Positions 42,101-53,423 are shown, numbered from the stretch's first letter. The stretch: DNA of 64,000 nucleotides from Picochlorum sp. 'celeri' (GCA_010909725.1 JAACMV010000023.1:558001-622000), one strand, 5' to 3'. Notes: a model not told the origin generated them from the sequence alone. Made by a program: numbers and translations.

Positions 42101-42161
42101 CAGCCCATTTCACAGCCTCTGTCGAAGTGAGAACGTCTCGCAAAGTTGAAGAAAAACGCAT
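39156..42161 (-). CDS. FUSC-like/aromatic-acid-exporter-type membrane protein
   Basis: The 1001-aa protein has two blocks of about six transmembrane helices (roughly residues 15-230 and 570-740), each followed by a long soluble helical region. This duplicated layout is that of the FUSC/ArAE superfamily (fusaric-acid-resistance-like and yeast BRE4-like proteins), which also resembles plant ALMT channels. Hydrophobic segments such as AIGVIIPLLFLVVRSI and LFVAYNLAVVGIILIGWYCY support this. Export of organic acids or drugs is typical of the family, but substrate and membrane cannot be told from sequence. The start is ATG 42161. A GTAATA at the very 3' end could be a missed donor, so the last residues are tentative. 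Confidence 0.65.
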   Translation of the reverse strand: MRFSSTLRDVLTSTEAVKWAAQNAIGVIIPLLFLVVRSISFNEACEAAVFYGVSSQAFSIDRSIGGRIFGGLIWIAVTLTGGLLGFAIVSISWLARGSSVPLDGLSGLENGADVTLSSAFWILLMVLHIIVSVFLMYTRATIPGIDVLHANICQIYFSVVTLVGMGLMPTLGQYEFWTLGYSPFIKMNAVVLLALVVNGTFVYVKSSHDQVREQIGDIFIEMGKLFTKLSSGFHVASVTKDYKTDIARWKNDAISKRFVKTPRDIMRMSLGAQTSNSMCAFEPPWPMLSSQVGANRFKYANAIGKVQVFLSTLKEFETMTYVILDNAAKKDSSVSDTEKVIFNVASKVSAMMASVLASMEVPLKHMPLFGPCSGDAVSWRPHSLKFWDAQMKLVSDCIKETLSLLRESAFSGITKALQAEPLEAGDQRGAGIAMLASFESMIDELIGIEIAVSRALEITDTEIYSLVEDNKADSSGDPSCHTSTWKAMYDYAWTQPYISSPLKILCDALGLHIWNFQRKGITQLLCNVRDFIRGVNVDQDTPDLVLASARRRQHQLYFKLFVAYNLAVVGIILIGWYCYANTGSYVTDASAVATWFTNWQPYYFVLAVAICTQDTVDASVIKAVLRVSLIAIGGSLGYAATVNGSLVQNPYFVTMITILVNGFCGLFSPISFDFRYSLFLFVYTFNGVFVCSYTGICCTPGTVQLFGGKAVSTALGAIYAFIVSNVVFPCYSSEVAFELEGSLLQSYMHSIQTCFWKGSDMISKQEQQEIKPDNDSSKRMNTSYTYIGVSTEDHKEWNAHMLQTMATRLGILSRIYTEVETRAFDHHYMFFLRITLIPLPDSLKLVFQDVIRIGSYVAIAGRVVRSSFLREGSTGISHQLKARMFEPTEACLYAASDVCQALIQIFVSKRVHDEDLATLRNKLALIEEERRRLFDLYVETLPVLKETRDLSYSDLRYLLWYGMLTRSIREVSCLATSMVNIDAYRDKGRHWILPAIHSGNK

Positions 42162-42437
42162 GGAAAACTTCACCCTGACCTGCAATCAATCACCCGTTCA
42201 TAGGGATCTATGCATTAAGTAACTTACATCAGTGATAATCTCCCGAAATATAGGGTACATGAACCTTTACTTACAAACAGTCATACAGGCAGATGAGCAA
42301 ATCTGTTTAACACACAATGTCCTTCATTAGAACATTAAAGAATCGGCCAACGTCATGAGGAAGCTCGTGCTCTCTTGGGAACACACACAGACGAGTGTGG
42401 GTGGAATTTATATTAAAACTTTCATTACAGTGTCAAT

Positions 42438-42872
42438 ATGAGTGACCCAGAAGCTGTTGCCAAGGCCTTTACTGATCATTATTACTCGACCTTTGACAAC
42501 AACAGATCAGGTCTGGCTGGATTGTACCAGGATCAGTCCATTCTCACTTTTGAGGGACAGAAATTCCAGGGAACACAGCAAATAACAGAAAAACTCGGTG
42601 GATTGCCTTTCCAGTCATGCCAGCATCGTGTTGTGTCACTGGATGCTCAGCCATCTGTTGGAGGTGGAATTCTCGTTTTTGTCACCGGTCAGCTTTTGGT
42701 ACGTAAGAGAATGACACAACTATATACATGAATAGTTACTCATAGTTATCTTGCTATAATGTAGACTGATGGGGAGTCCAAACCTTTGAATTTTAGCCAG
42801 GCTTTTCACTTGATGCCTGTTGGGTCTAGTTTTGTGGTGACCAATGATTTGTTTAGACTGAATTACGGGTAA
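42438..42872 (+). CDS. NTF2: Nuclear transport factor 2 (Ran-GDP importer)
   Basis: NTF2 carries Ran-GDP back into the nucleus through FG nucleoporins. Exons 42438-42698 and 42765-42872 (66-nt intron, donor GTACGT) give 122 aa, the standard length. The family features are [34 protein letters not shown], IxxKLxxLPFQ as [34 protein letters not shown], and after the splice [26 protein letters not shown]. The stop codon runs directly into a TGTAA (42873-42877), within the 11-bp gap to the convergent RRP44 stop. Confidence 0.95.
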
Positions 42873-42883
42873 TGTAATACTAC
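42873..42883. terminator. 11-bp spacer with TGTAA between convergent stop codons
   Basis: The NTF2 polyadenylation signal TGTAA occupies 42873-42877, so NTF2 transcripts must extend into the 3' coding part of RRP44, and RRP44 transcripts into NTF2. The 3' ends therefore overlap antisense. Confidence 0.6.
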
Positions 42884-45818
42884 TTACTGAGTCATTTTAT
42901 CCTCTGGAGATAGTTCATCTCTGGAAACGAGGCGTAGAACTAGGGATTGTCTTTTTCCGAATCCCTCTTGAATCTGTATTTTGACTGCACAGGGGTCGAA
43001 TATCTTGTATGCAATTGTTGCATCCGACTTTTTCTTCAGGCTCTGAGATTCTTCATCCAGGATGAACGATTCATCCTCTTCAAGCATGATGCTGCCTTCG
43101 AGACCAAACTTGGGAATGAAGACAATGATGGCATTGGATTTGACCCGTGTCACCCTAGCATCTGCAATGACCTCTTTGTCCTTGAAGAAGATCAGTGTGT
43201 GGAGGTCGACGGACGCTCTTCCAGCATGCTGTGCATTTCTATGTCGTATGTTCAAATTATCCACAACCTGGTGCATGAAGGTACCATCTCTAAGGCTGTC
43301 AGGAAGCGTGTTCAATCCAAGTGCTGCCATGAGAACTCTGTGAACAATGACATCTGCATACCTTCTGATTGGGGATGTAAAATGCGTGTATATTGGTGCA
43401 GCCAGTCCATAGTGATAGTATTCTTGTTTTGAGACTTCTGCGGAGCTAAAATATATTGCCTGGGTCATGCACCGGGTTGCCATAATTCGAATGAGTTTGT
43501 TGAAATAGGGATCATCCTTGCGGACAGCTTTATCCAGGGATTCGGCAAGTGCCTGCAGAAAAGATTTAATGTCGAAATCAACATCTACGCTATGATATAC
43601 TAACGCCAAAACGCACCTTTGATGTATCGGTATCGATTGAAATCCCCACAGCACTTGCTGCTTTGAGCAGGGGTTCAAATTGCCTGGGAGGTGGCACTGG
43701 ATGTCGTCTCAATAGCGAATTCGATGGGAAACTGGTAAGACACTTTTCCGCAACAGAACAGTTGGCCAAGAGCATCATCTCCTCCACCATTTGATTTGTT
43801 TCTCGTAACTGATACATTCCGACATCCAGAGGGTCCTGCGTCTCAGTGTCAATTTCAAATTTTACCTCTGGTGAAGCAAGTTCAAGGGCTCCCCTGTCCA
43901 TTCTTTTCTTTCTCAAAATTTTCGCAATTTTATTCATGATTCTTAGGTTTTTCGTGATCTCATCTTGCATTCGATCGTCATCAATTCGTGCCTGGGCCTC
44001 TGCATATGTGAGAGCAGCTCGACTCTTTATCACACTCTTTGTAAAAGATGTAGATAGGATTTCAGCGTTTTCGGTCATTTCCCATATGACCGAAAATGCT
44101 AGTCTCTCAACATTTGCCCTCAATGAGCATATATCTTCTGTCAATGGCTTTGGAAGCATATCAATTCTCCTCTGAACCAAGTATGTTGTCGTGGCACGTG
44201 CTGAAGCCTCAATGTCCATGGGAGAATCTGGGTGCAAAAAGTGAGTTACGTCCGCAATATGGACACCCAGTTCGATATTTCCGCCAGGTAGTTCTCTAAC
44301 ATGCAGTGCATCATCAATATCTTTGCATCCAGGAGGATCAACACTGCAAATGGGTAAATGACGAAAGTCCTTTCTGTTTGGATCTGCAAGGTCACCCTCG
44401 ACAACCTTCCAAGGCAGAGGAGGTACGCATGCATGCACCGCTGGGGTAAAGGGCGCGGTATTGATATCATTTTCAATAATTAAGACCTCTGTCTCCACTT
44501 CTTTATCACCAATTGTACCCAAAGTCCTCACATAATGGCCATCAGGGTGTGCAGAGTCAGCAGACCAACCATCAATTGCCACAACAAGCCTCTTATCCTG
44601 TAACGTCTGAGCTTGCCTTGTCTGTATTCTAACCATGGGGTACTTTTTCTCAATTGGACAAAATAATACCGAAGTTGTGTGGGAATCTTTATATGGAGGA
44701 GCTCCCTCCTTTGGAGGTAATAATGAACCGCAGTAGCCTCTGCTTCTCCAATTCCTCTTTATGATCCCGACCACAACACCTGTAGGCTTGATTTTCTCAC
44801 CAGAAAGAGAGGGATCATCCTCAGGATCAATCATAGCTACATGGGGTGTTTCTACTCCTGTATCTTCAGCATCTAGAAGGTCATCGGTATCCCTTTCCTT
44901 CTCAGGAAGCTTGGAGCATGGTGCTTTCCACTTGTCCTCTGGAAGCAGCTCGACCGCAACGATATCTCCATCCATGGCACGATTCATATCAAGTTTATTT
45001 CGAATCAAAATGTCTTGCCCTATACTTTGCGAGCCCACCCATCCTTCAAATGGGTTGTATCTGCTCACTCGTAGAGATCCCTGATGCAAAGTACCTTCCT
45101 TGATGGCAGCCATGATTTTACTTGTCGACTCATGCTCACGGTAAATTCTAATCTTTTTCTTGTTTGAGTCACTTTTCCGAGGAGCTCCATCCCCAGCTAC
45201 CCCTTGATTGTCTGCATTGCTAAAATGTGCAATCAAATCCAACAGCCCAGGCACATCATTTTCTCTCATTTTTGCATATTCCATTGAGCTCTTTGCCAAA
45301 AGATTCTCATATGTATGACTCAACTTTTCTCTATTATCTCTATCATCAGATACTAGGACAATCCGCATCGCAGGAATTCTTTTTGCATACCACTCTGCAG
45401 TCACCCTAATGGACCGATCATTTCTATCATTGGGGCTTTCATGAGGCTGAGCTGTGATGTACGTCTCTCGATGATGTTCATTCGCAAAAACATAGAATCT
45501 TTTATCCTTTGATGCAATGACTTTCCGCAACCTCTGATACACAGACGAATTCCTGGCCTTTACCTCGTTCAAAACAACACTAGGAACAATCACATCTTGC
45601 ACATCTGGGTGCTCGATCAGATCAATTTGATGCAGAACCACATTCGTATCTAGAATAATGTAACAAGATGCTGATCCTGATAAGACCCGAGACTCCTCTG
45701 GGCATTCAGGGTCTAATTCAGACCCTGAATAAATGTCATCTCTGAGATAGTGCTCCCGAACTACTTTGAGAATTTTCCCTCTCTTTGTCTTCTTTACAAA
45801 TGACTTCGATTTCAGCAT
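42884..45818 (-). CDS. Exosome exoribonuclease RRP44/DIS3
   Basis: RRP44/DIS3 is the catalytic 3'-5' exonuclease and endonuclease of the RNA exosome. Exons 45818-43617 and 43552-42884 (64-nt intron, donor GTGCGT, acceptor TTCTGCAG) give 956 aa, matching human DIS3 (958). The PIN endonuclease has ILDTNVVLHQID and VSDDRDNREKL, with catalytic Asps. Cold-shock domains follow; the RNB domain has DPPGCKDIDDALHVR and GVHIADVTHFL, with the metal-binding Asp cluster. After the splice come APIYTHFTSPIRRYADVIVHR and the C-terminal S1 domain. The splice junction restores DTDTSK|ALAESLDKA. Without it the frame breaks in the RNB domain. Both nuclease centres look intact. Confidence 0.95.
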
Positions 45819-46240
45819 GATAAATGCTTTATTCTGAATCGTCTAAACTTCAAAGTAGGTGAATGTAGCCAAAGATGGTAAAATTGTTCTGAGTGACACC
45901 ACATGCATTGATATGTTTGGCCGCAACTTCACGATCTTCTCAGAGATATCCACACAAATAATCAAGATATAAAAGTTTTATATCGACGTTGGGCTGGAAG
46001 CCCACGATTTCCGTTAGCTTTTTGCATTGTCTAGTTCCGTAATAGAGTATTGAGACAACTGCATTCTGCGTGTCTCATTGACTCAGAAAGCGAGCCATCG
46101 AATGATTGGAAAAGAAAACAATTTAAATTATTAACACATCAGCCTACCGAATACGGAGAATATGTGGCTCTAGTATCCTCTGGTCGCTTGCTCAAGTGTT
46201 TGATTGACCATCTGTGGCAATACAAAAGCGATCGACCCAA
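45819..46240. other. RRP44-MED14 divergent region
   Basis: About 420 bp with two outward promoters. A perfect 6-bp hairpin with a 3-base loop (TGGGCT-GGA-AGCCCA, 45990-46004) is the only structure I see. No coding sequence or tRNA is supported. Confidence 0.45.
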
Positions 46241-49200
46241 ATGGATAAGAATCAAGATGCCAGTAGTCGATTTAATAGTTTGAAGCTCGTCAAGCTTCGA
46301 GATCTCGTTCATTGCGTTGCTGAGGAAGCGTATGAGAAGCTGCAACTAAGTCTTCAGGGGTCTGTTCAGGAGAATGGGGAAGGGTTCGTGGTTTCTTTTC
46401 ACTCCATCATTGGTATATGGAATCTCAAATGATTTGAATCCTGTTGATGCAGGGGTGGTGATGGGTCCGATACGGAAAAGAATCAGGATGTGTTGCAGGT
46501 GTTGCATGAGGCAAAGCAAAAGTTGATGAGGCTCGATATACTCCTGCAGTGGAGTCATAAAGCTAAAGCTGCTGTACAGTGCAAGAGAGTTCTTGATTCT
46601 TGTCAGCAAGATGGAGATGCGATGGTTGCTACAGCAGACCAGCTTGCCTATCTGCATTCTGAGCTTTTGCATACTCGTGCCCCAATTTTTGAGGTGCCAT
46701 TATCGTTTCGGATATTGAGGGATGGCGATTTCCAATTATTGCCAAGCAGAATATGGAAAGAAGTTGGTCTGGAAAGGTATGCACTCTTCTCCCGAAATAA
46801 AGGTGATCGGGTTGGGTGGGAAGACCGTAGAAAGAAGGCATCACTGCAGAGGATGATGTTTTTGTTGAGATCAAAAGTAATGGAGGATATTCAGGGGCAT
46901 GAGGAATATTTAGAACTGGAGTTTAATGATGATGAAGCAACTGTACTATTGCGGTCGAAACAGTTACTGTACGAAATAGTCCTTTGCCTAGCACCAGCAC
47001 CTTCTTCAGAAGTGACAGTTCGTAAATGGTGCTGCGATGATGTAGATATTGGGCAAAGACAAGATGCCAAGCCAACAGGATGTTGGAGATGGCGGGTATT
47101 ATCAGCGAGAGTACTACCTCTTTTGTATAATACGAGCAATGTGTCACCAGGGACTCTTGATCTTATTCGTCAAAGTGTGGAGGACAGGATGTGGGTGGCA
47201 TCTGATTTGCAAGTGCTGCAGACTTTGGGACTTGAGCAGCAATCCCGAATGTCATTTCGCTCAAGTACGGAAGAGAAAGAATCTGAAATACCAGATTGGG
47301 TGGAGTCACCTATGACGGCTGCAACCTCAATTATGGGGAGAATCTCCAGCCACATTCTTGTTGGAGTAGTCTTGACTGATTCAGCAAGAGCTTTAGAATC
47401 TGGCAGTTGGAAAGGGTTGATAAAGGTTGGGAAACCTCTCAGTGGAAACGGTATTCGTATCGAATTGTGGTGTAACTTGCCAACCATCTCGGTGGATATG
47501 TATGAGATGAGCAAATCTGATGCACCCTTGGATGAGCAATGGAGTGGTGAAGATCGTATGGGTGCCGAACTTGAGGTGAAGCTCATTTCTTCGGAGGTCA
47601 TAGCAAGCGTGTATCCAAGTGGAACAGATGCTTGCTATGTTTCGATAGCTGAATTATGTGGTCTGAGAGGGAAGGGAAGCGTTGATTTAAACAGAGTTCT
47701 TCTGAGAATAGCAAAGGACCTTTCTGCAAGAGCACTTGAATGCATTGCTTGTGTACTTAGACGGTTAGTGGGCAGTAATAAAACGATTGCCGACTATTTT
47801 GTGGTGTCTTTTGTGAATAGCGAGGGTGTCGAGCCGCCAAGGTTAGATTTGATGTCTTACAATGAACCTATCATGTCACTTAGCATACATTTGAAATCTG
47901 GATACCCCATAGTCTTGCCAGGATTTTCAATTTTGGAGGATGGTCCCGTCACTGCTCATGCACAGAGGCTTATCAACATTGCAAATGATCAATTGAAGCG
48001 AAATTTGGAAGGATTTAACGATTTGCCGAAGGCATCTGGCCAGCCCATGGCGGCATACTACTGCTCAGTTGTTGCCAAGAAGACTTTGCACTTGTGGTCT
48101 GAACTCGTCTCTTTCATATCATTCAGGCATACTTTGTACCAAAATCCACTTTGTGGCTTGGAAGAATGTTCCAAAGTGCCTGGTGTCCTGGCAGAACCAG
48201 ATCATTACACGTTCTGCTATAAGATCGTGTCCCCAGTGAATATGCTGCAACCTGAATCTCAGAGCATGATCAGAAAGGCCCAGGCCTTTCTAACAGGCTA
48301 CTTTGTCTTGTACAGCAACCTAGGTAGCATACGGTTTGAATCCTCGAAACTGTGTATTTATGAGATGGATTCTATGAATTCCTCAATAACGAGAGAAAGA
48401 ATTGTTGACGAGAATGTCCCACGCTGGGATGAGATAGTTTCAGAAGATGTAGAGGAAGACGTTGCAGGGAAAAAGAGGTCCAGAGAAGATGCGATAGTCA
48501 CGCTCCCCAAAATTCGTCGCCAACTCTCCTCTAAATCGAAGGTCTACTTCCAGGAGATAAATCGATGGGTTCAAAACAAATTCATGAGGGAATTTATGCT
48601 ATTCCAGTTTGAAAATTTGAAGCTTCAGCATGCGTCAACAGAGTCAGACCTTGTTTTCAATATTTCTTTACCCCAGCCTTTATTGGAAGCAATGATGAAG
48701 CTAGATTCAGATTCCAACCCTATCGAAGCAAGGCTGACAGTATCGCAGGACTTCTCATTCTCCATGGATTTGTCAAATAGTCCTCTCACTTCATGGCCAA
48801 AGAACATATTTGATTGTGAGCAACAGTCTTCTGTAGAATTCTTGCCGAGATTATCTCACAGTAATGCAAAATGTAGCATATATGATACGCGGTTTGAGAT
48901 TCAGTACCCCAACAATGATAAAATGCAGGGAGTCTGGAATGGAGTTCTGGATATTTATCACATTCTGGAATGTCAGATGTTTGCAAAGAGGCTGATGGCT
49001 GTCAAACTTACAAATTCTGGTGCAATATCGCTTTCTATTGAGAGTGTTAATCTGGATCATATTGAGATGAAACTATTTGGGAAAGGATGGAGAGATTCCT
49101 CTCCCAACTTTGAGTGCTGCGCTAGAATTTCATGGAGTGCCAATGCCACCATTACCAAAGATTGGCCACACGGTGCAGCGTCTTTGGTATGCAATAGCCT

Positions 49201-49693
49201 CATACATTATTCGAAAGATCTTTCATCCAAAGTATCTCGTCATTTGGATGATATGCTCCAGAATGTTATGAAATCAAGCGATGTCATTATGTTGACAAAG
49301 TTTATGCACTGCTTTGCCCAGTACTCTTATCTTGGTCACTTTTTGGAAGATTGTCTTGGTCCACAGAGGGCAGGATCCGTAGCCATGGTTGATCAAGATA
49401 CACTTCAGTTCTCTGATGACATGGATTGCAGCATTCTATGCAGCTTCACCTTTCACAAGGTCAATCGTCTCAAGTGTACTTTCAGAATTCATGTTGCTGG
49501 CTTTACAGAGTTCGCATGCTCTTCTATTGATGGCCGGGCGCAATGGCTGAACGAATTGTGGAACATGTGGAGTATGGAGACAGGATGGAAAATTGAACGC
49601 CGCGATGGCCACGTAAGTGCACCAAATGGAGACCTGGAGAGTCTGTCACATATTCTCTCTGAACTACTGTTTGCTGCTGCTGGACAACGGTAA
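46241..49693 (+). CDS. MED14: Mediator complex subunit 14 (MED14/RGR1)
   Basis: MED14 is the backbone subunit linking the head, middle and tail of Mediator. Exons 46241-46383 and 46453-49693 (69-nt intron, donor GTTCGT) give 1127 aa. The N-terminal MED14 domain starts in exon 1 (KLVKLRDLVHCVAEEAYEKL) and continues after the splice (LHEAKQKLMRLDILLQWSHK, VATADQLAYLHSELLHTRAP). It aligns with the family's helical hook and with the PIFEVP..LRILRDG strand region. The remainder is weakly conserved, as usual for MED14. The donor is not the strongest local GT, but it is the only one that keeps phase with exon 2. Confidence 0.88.
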
Positions 49694-49759
49694 ATTTAAT
49701 TTCATTGAAAAAATAAAAAATGTAAAACTCATCAAATGCCGATTGATTCATTTCAAGTA

Positions 49760-50959
49760 TTAATCTAATGTAAACACTGAAAGAGACCCATCCGAAAATG
49801 CACTAGCAAGAACTGGAACACCAGGCTGAAATGGTTGCCATGCAACAGCACTGCAGAAATGGTTCTGGCTCGAAGCCTCAAAGCGAGACGGTTTCATCCG
49901 TACAGGATCATTGCGATTCATCCCATAGCAAAATACTTCCGCATTCTCACTGCCGCACGAGATCAAACCGCCCTCTGATCGCACAGAGAGTCCAACAAAG
50001 TGTTTGTCATTGTTGTGTCCATGGAAAACCTTTTCCTTTTCCTCGCGCTCTATGTTCCATGCGATCACAGACGAATCTATAGCAGCTGTAACAAGAGTAT
50101 TGCGATCCAAGAAACGTGCATACGAAGCTGGGCGTCTGTGACCCCTGAACACATGTACCGGCCTTGAAGCATTCCGTGTATCATAGAGATACGCATTGCA
50201 ATCTCCAGAGGAAATGCCAATCATATGACCATTCCAAGGCGATATCTCTACACCAGTAACGGGAATCTTCGCGCTTGGATCCCCAACTCTAATCCGAGTC
50301 ACAACACGTTTCGAATGATCCCATATTGCTACCGTCCCATCTTCTGATGCAGATGCCATGCACCCTTGCTCCATTCTCGAGTAAGACACGCTCCACACCC
50401 GATGACCAGAATGCTCATCACATTCAAACAAGATATGGCCACTCTCCACATCGATTTCGGTCACAACCCCATCATAATCTCCCACAGATACGAGTCCACG
50501 CCGCCCACTATTCCATGCAATACTGCTCAATTTACTTGCCGACCGATGCACACGAATTGGGCGTGCATCGTTCTCAAACAGTATGGAAGCAGCAGAATAT
50601 ACCCGTACTTGCTTTGAAACTCCAGCAGATGCTAACAACCACCCCTGCTCTTCAAATTCCAGCCCACATTCTATGTCAGTTGCTGTGGAAGGAGGTGTAT
50701 GCAACACCTCCTGAAACCCACACCTTCTCGAGTCCAAAGATCCTCCACTCGCTACATGTCTTGGGAAATTTCCATTGAAACTGTCAGGTACGACTCTGCT
50801 GCTATGCCAATCCCACACATCTCCCCGGGTACTCGTCATCAACCCTTCCCTCTCCTCCTGCCCTGGAGCAGAAGCTTGAATACTCGCCCTCTGGCAATAT
50901 CCACATTGATTGCTATCACATCCTTTCTGTAAACAATCATAAGAATCACTAGAGCACAT
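49760..50959 (-). CDS. RUP-like WD40 protein of the COP1/SPA clade
   Basis: The 399-aa protein is a seven-bladed WD40 propeller closest to plant RUP1/RUP2, the repressors that re-dimerise UVR8, and to the COP1/SPA propellers. There is no RING finger or kinase domain, which argues against COP1 and SPA. Diagnostic runs are SKLSSIAWNS, GDYDGVVTEIDVESG, DEHSGHRVWSVSYSRM, VFRGHRRPASYARFLD, LVTAAIDSSVIAWNI and HGHNNDKHFVGLSV. The residues that line the COP1 VP-peptide pocket in Arabidopsis (K422, Y441, W467, F595) appear conserved at the matching Lys, Tyr, Trp and Phe of those runs. The N-terminal ~100 residues are Cys/Ser-rich and uncharacterised. I start at ATG 50959; a TTTACAG acceptor just inside suggests an upstream exon. 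Confidence 0.8.
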   Translation of the reverse strand: MCSSDSYDCLQKGCDSNQCGYCQRASIQASAPGQEEREGLMTSTRGDVWDWHSSRVVPDSFNGNFPRHVASGGSLDSRRCGFQEVLHTPPSTATDIECGLEFEEQGWLLASAGVSKQVRVYSAASILFENDARPIRVHRSASKLSSIAWNSGRRGLVSVGDYDGVVTEIDVESGHILFECDEHSGHRVWSVSYSRMEQGCMASASEDGTVAIWDHSKRVVTRIRVGDPSAKIPVTGVEISPWNGHMIGISSGDCNAYLYDTRNASRPVHVFRGHRRPASYARFLDRNTLVTAAIDSSVIAWNIEREEKEKVFHGHNNDKHFVGLSVRSEGGLISCGSENAEVFCYGMNRNDPVRMKPSRFEASSQNHFCSAVAWQPFQPGVPVLASAFSDGSLSVFTLD

Positions 50960-51337
50960 TATGACCACCCAGAAAGCCGTATCTCGTGTGTGGTATATAC
51001 CAAGCAACGAGTGGCAAAGATGTGCCTCTCTCCTGACCACTCAACCAGTAGATGGACAATGCTGCTTCAATACTAGCTCTAGACCATACTCACGACCCCT
51101 TCAGTTATTTATATATTACAAAGGTTGATTAACGTGCCATTGCATGTGCATTTTATTGCCTTGAAGCCACACGATGCGTTACCTCCCTCTGTGGTCTTCG
51201 ACCCGAATCTGTAAATAAAACATTAAGAACGCCCTGTTCAAATGGACACATCAGATTCCGGGATAACCCGGGATGGTACCAGAGTTCCAATCAGATTTTG
51301 ATGCATTAATTGATTTTAACAATTAAAGAATGGTCTC
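50960..51337. other. RUP-like/NRAMP divergent region
   Basis: About 378 bp between outward-facing genes. It may hold an additional first exon of the WD40 gene. No other feature is recognisable. Confidence 0.4.
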
Positions 51338-53215
51338 ATGAGTTCGTCAGGGCGCCGTTTGGAAGAGACAACTCGTTGGGTTGAAGAGGAGGCACTGTTC
51401 GCAGTCGGGGAAGGAGAAGTGCCTTCATTTTCATCATCTTCTCAGAATACGAATTTCAATGATGACGAGGAGGGTCCGATCGTGGTGGTTTCTGGTAATT
51501 ATCTAGATGATGGAAGAAGGGGGACGAAACACCAAGAGCCTGGCTTCTTTGGAGTCCAGATGGATTCTGCCAGTTGGAAGGCATTCTTGGTGCATATGGG
51601 CCCCGGTTTTCTCATGTGTATAGCATATATAGATCCTGGGAATTTAGAAGCTGATCTGCAGACTGGTGTGGGGACAGGATATAGTTTGTTGTGGGTCTTA
51701 CTATGGTCGACAGTGCTTGGGGGTGTGTTGCAGTCCCTTGCAGCCAAATTGGGTGTGTCGACGTCGATGCATTTAGCACAGCATTGTCGCACTGTATATC
51801 CTCGATATATACGCTATATACTATGGGTTATGGCGGAGTTGGCCATCATCGGGAGCGATATTCAGGAGGTTATTGGCTCATCGTTGGCTCTCATGTTACT
51901 GACTGGAGGAGCCATGCCTCTGTGGCTGGGTGTTGTGATTGGTGCAGTGACAGCATATTTGCTGCTGTTTTTAGAAAAGTTTGGTCTCAAGTGGTTGGAA
52001 GGCTTTTTCCAGATGCTGGTTGGGATTTTGGGTGTGTGCATGGCAGTGCTATTCTTTGTTGCCAAGGTGCCATATGGACGAGTGCTTCACGGTCTTGCTG
52101 TGCCAACATTGAGCATTGAATCACTTCCTACTGCAACAGGGCTGTTGGGAGCTATCATTATGCCCCATAATTTATTTTTACATTCTGCTCTGGTCCACGA
52201 GAGAGGAATCCCTGTTGAGTATAGATCTACAGCAAAGCATTCTCTGTGGTATTACAAATTGGAATCTGCTTTTGCCTTGTTTGTGACTCTAGGCATAAAT
52301 ACAGCCGTAATTTCAGTTTTCTCCCACGGATTTCACAAGGAAGGTGAGGCAACGGCTGATATTGGGTTGTTTAATGCTGGGCAGTTTCTTGGTGACAAGT
52401 ATGGGCCTGCCATGGCTCTTGTATGGGCCATTGGGTTACTCGCTGCTGGGCAGAGCAGTACCATGACAGGCACATACGCAGGACAATTTGTCATGTCAGG
52501 GTTTCTCAATCTCAAAATGGGTCCCTATAAACGGGCCCTGTTGACTCGTGCGTTTGCTCTCGTGCCAACGTTGCTTGTGGCAGTCATGTGTTCAGGAACA
52601 TCAACAGGTTTGGATGTCTTGAATCAGTGGTTGAATATATTGCAGTCGATTCAGCTTCCGTTTGCAATCATACCTCTCTTGGCGATAACGGCAAATGCGT
52701 CCATTGTTGGACTCGGATTTGTGAATTCAGCCATGACCAACACTGTTAGCATTGTGACAGCCTCTGTGATTATTGTGATTAATGCAGGAACTGCATACCA
52801 GACTGCTTTGACAGTGCTTGCCGGAAAATCATGGATTTTGCACACGGGTTTCTGGTTAATCGCATTGGTGTATCTAGGCGCTGTCATCTGTCTCACATAT
52901 TTGTCCTTCCAATCCCTGTGCCATCAGAGTGCACAAGATGACGAGGTTGAGGATAGGCCATCTGCCACGGATCCTCTGTTATCTGTCGTGAGAGAAGAAG
53001 AAGAGATGCTCGAGGATGATGTTGTAAAAGCCGCAGGTACCTATGCCCCGCCAGTTGTCCCCCCAGTCAGGTTGCCACAAACCGACGCACAGCAGGTGAC
53101 CAGTGGTGTAACTACTCCAAGATCTGTAGCGAGCAGTAGTATGCTTCAGAGCAGTAGATATGGACCCGTGTCTTCACATGCAATAGATGATACCATCGAT
53201 GAAGCATCTCCATAA
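51338..53215 (+). CDS. NRAMP divalent metal transporter
   Basis: NRAMP proteins carry Mn2+, Fe2+ and related ions with protons. The 625-aa protein has an acidic, disordered N-terminus (~85 residues) and about 11-12 transmembrane helices. Metal-site motifs are intact: DPGN in TM1 (D99, N102; IAYIDPGNLEADLQ) and GAIIMPHNLFLHSA in TM6 with the selectivity Met. The consensus transport segment GQSSTMTGTYAGQFVMSGFL between TM8 and TM9 is present. The C-terminal ~100 residues are cytosolic and acidic, ending in Ser-rich sequence that could carry phosphorylation or sorting signals. Plasma membrane or vacuole cannot be decided from sequence. Confidence 0.95.
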   Translation: MSSSGRRLEETTRWVEEEALFAVGEGEVPSFSSSSQNTNFNDDEEGPIVVVSGNYLDDGRRGTKHQEPGFFGVQMDSASWKAFLVHMGPGFLMCIAYIDPGNLEADLQTGVGTGYSLLWVLLWSTVLGGVLQSLAAKLGVSTSMHLAQHCRTVYPRYIRYILWVMAELAIIGSDIQEVIGSSLALMLLTGGAMPLWLGVVIGAVTAYLLLFLEKFGLKWLEGFFQMLVGILGVCMAVLFFVAKVPYGRVLHGLAVPTLSIESLPTATGLLGAIIMPHNLFLHSALVHERGIPVEYRSTAKHSLWYYKLESAFALFVTLGINTAVISVFSHGFHKEGEATADIGLFNAGQFLGDKYGPAMALVWAIGLLAAGQSSTMTGTYAGQFVMSGFLNLKMGPYKRALLTRAFALVPTLLVAVMCSGTSTGLDVLNQWLNILQSIQLPFAIIPLLAITANASIVGLGFVNSAMTNTVSIVTASVIIVINAGTAYQTALTVLAGKSWILHTGFWLIALVYLGAVICLTYLSFQSLCHQSAQDDEVEDRPSATDPLLSVVREEEEMLEDDVVKAAGTYAPPVVPPVRLPQTDAQQVTSGVTTPRSVASSSMLQSSRYGPVSSHAIDDTIDEASP

Positions 53216-53423
53216 TGTTGAGGCATCTGTCTTCCCAATGAAGACCTTGCAAGATACAAGCAGGATTGGATTCCCTTCAAAGTGCCATTAATTTTTGTGT
53301 ATTACTATTAAACAGTGCTTCGAGAATAATGTACGTAGATAATTCCGTGTATATAACCACGTAGTCGTGAGATCATGTTTGCTGTGGCATGACCATGTAA
53401 CCCAACGTTGAATGTTCCTGTGA

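Noticed and set aside
49760..50959. Identification as COP1 or a diphthamide WD40 protein
   Set aside because: No RING or coiled coil is present, and the blade sequences match the RUP/COP1/SPA clade, not DPH7.
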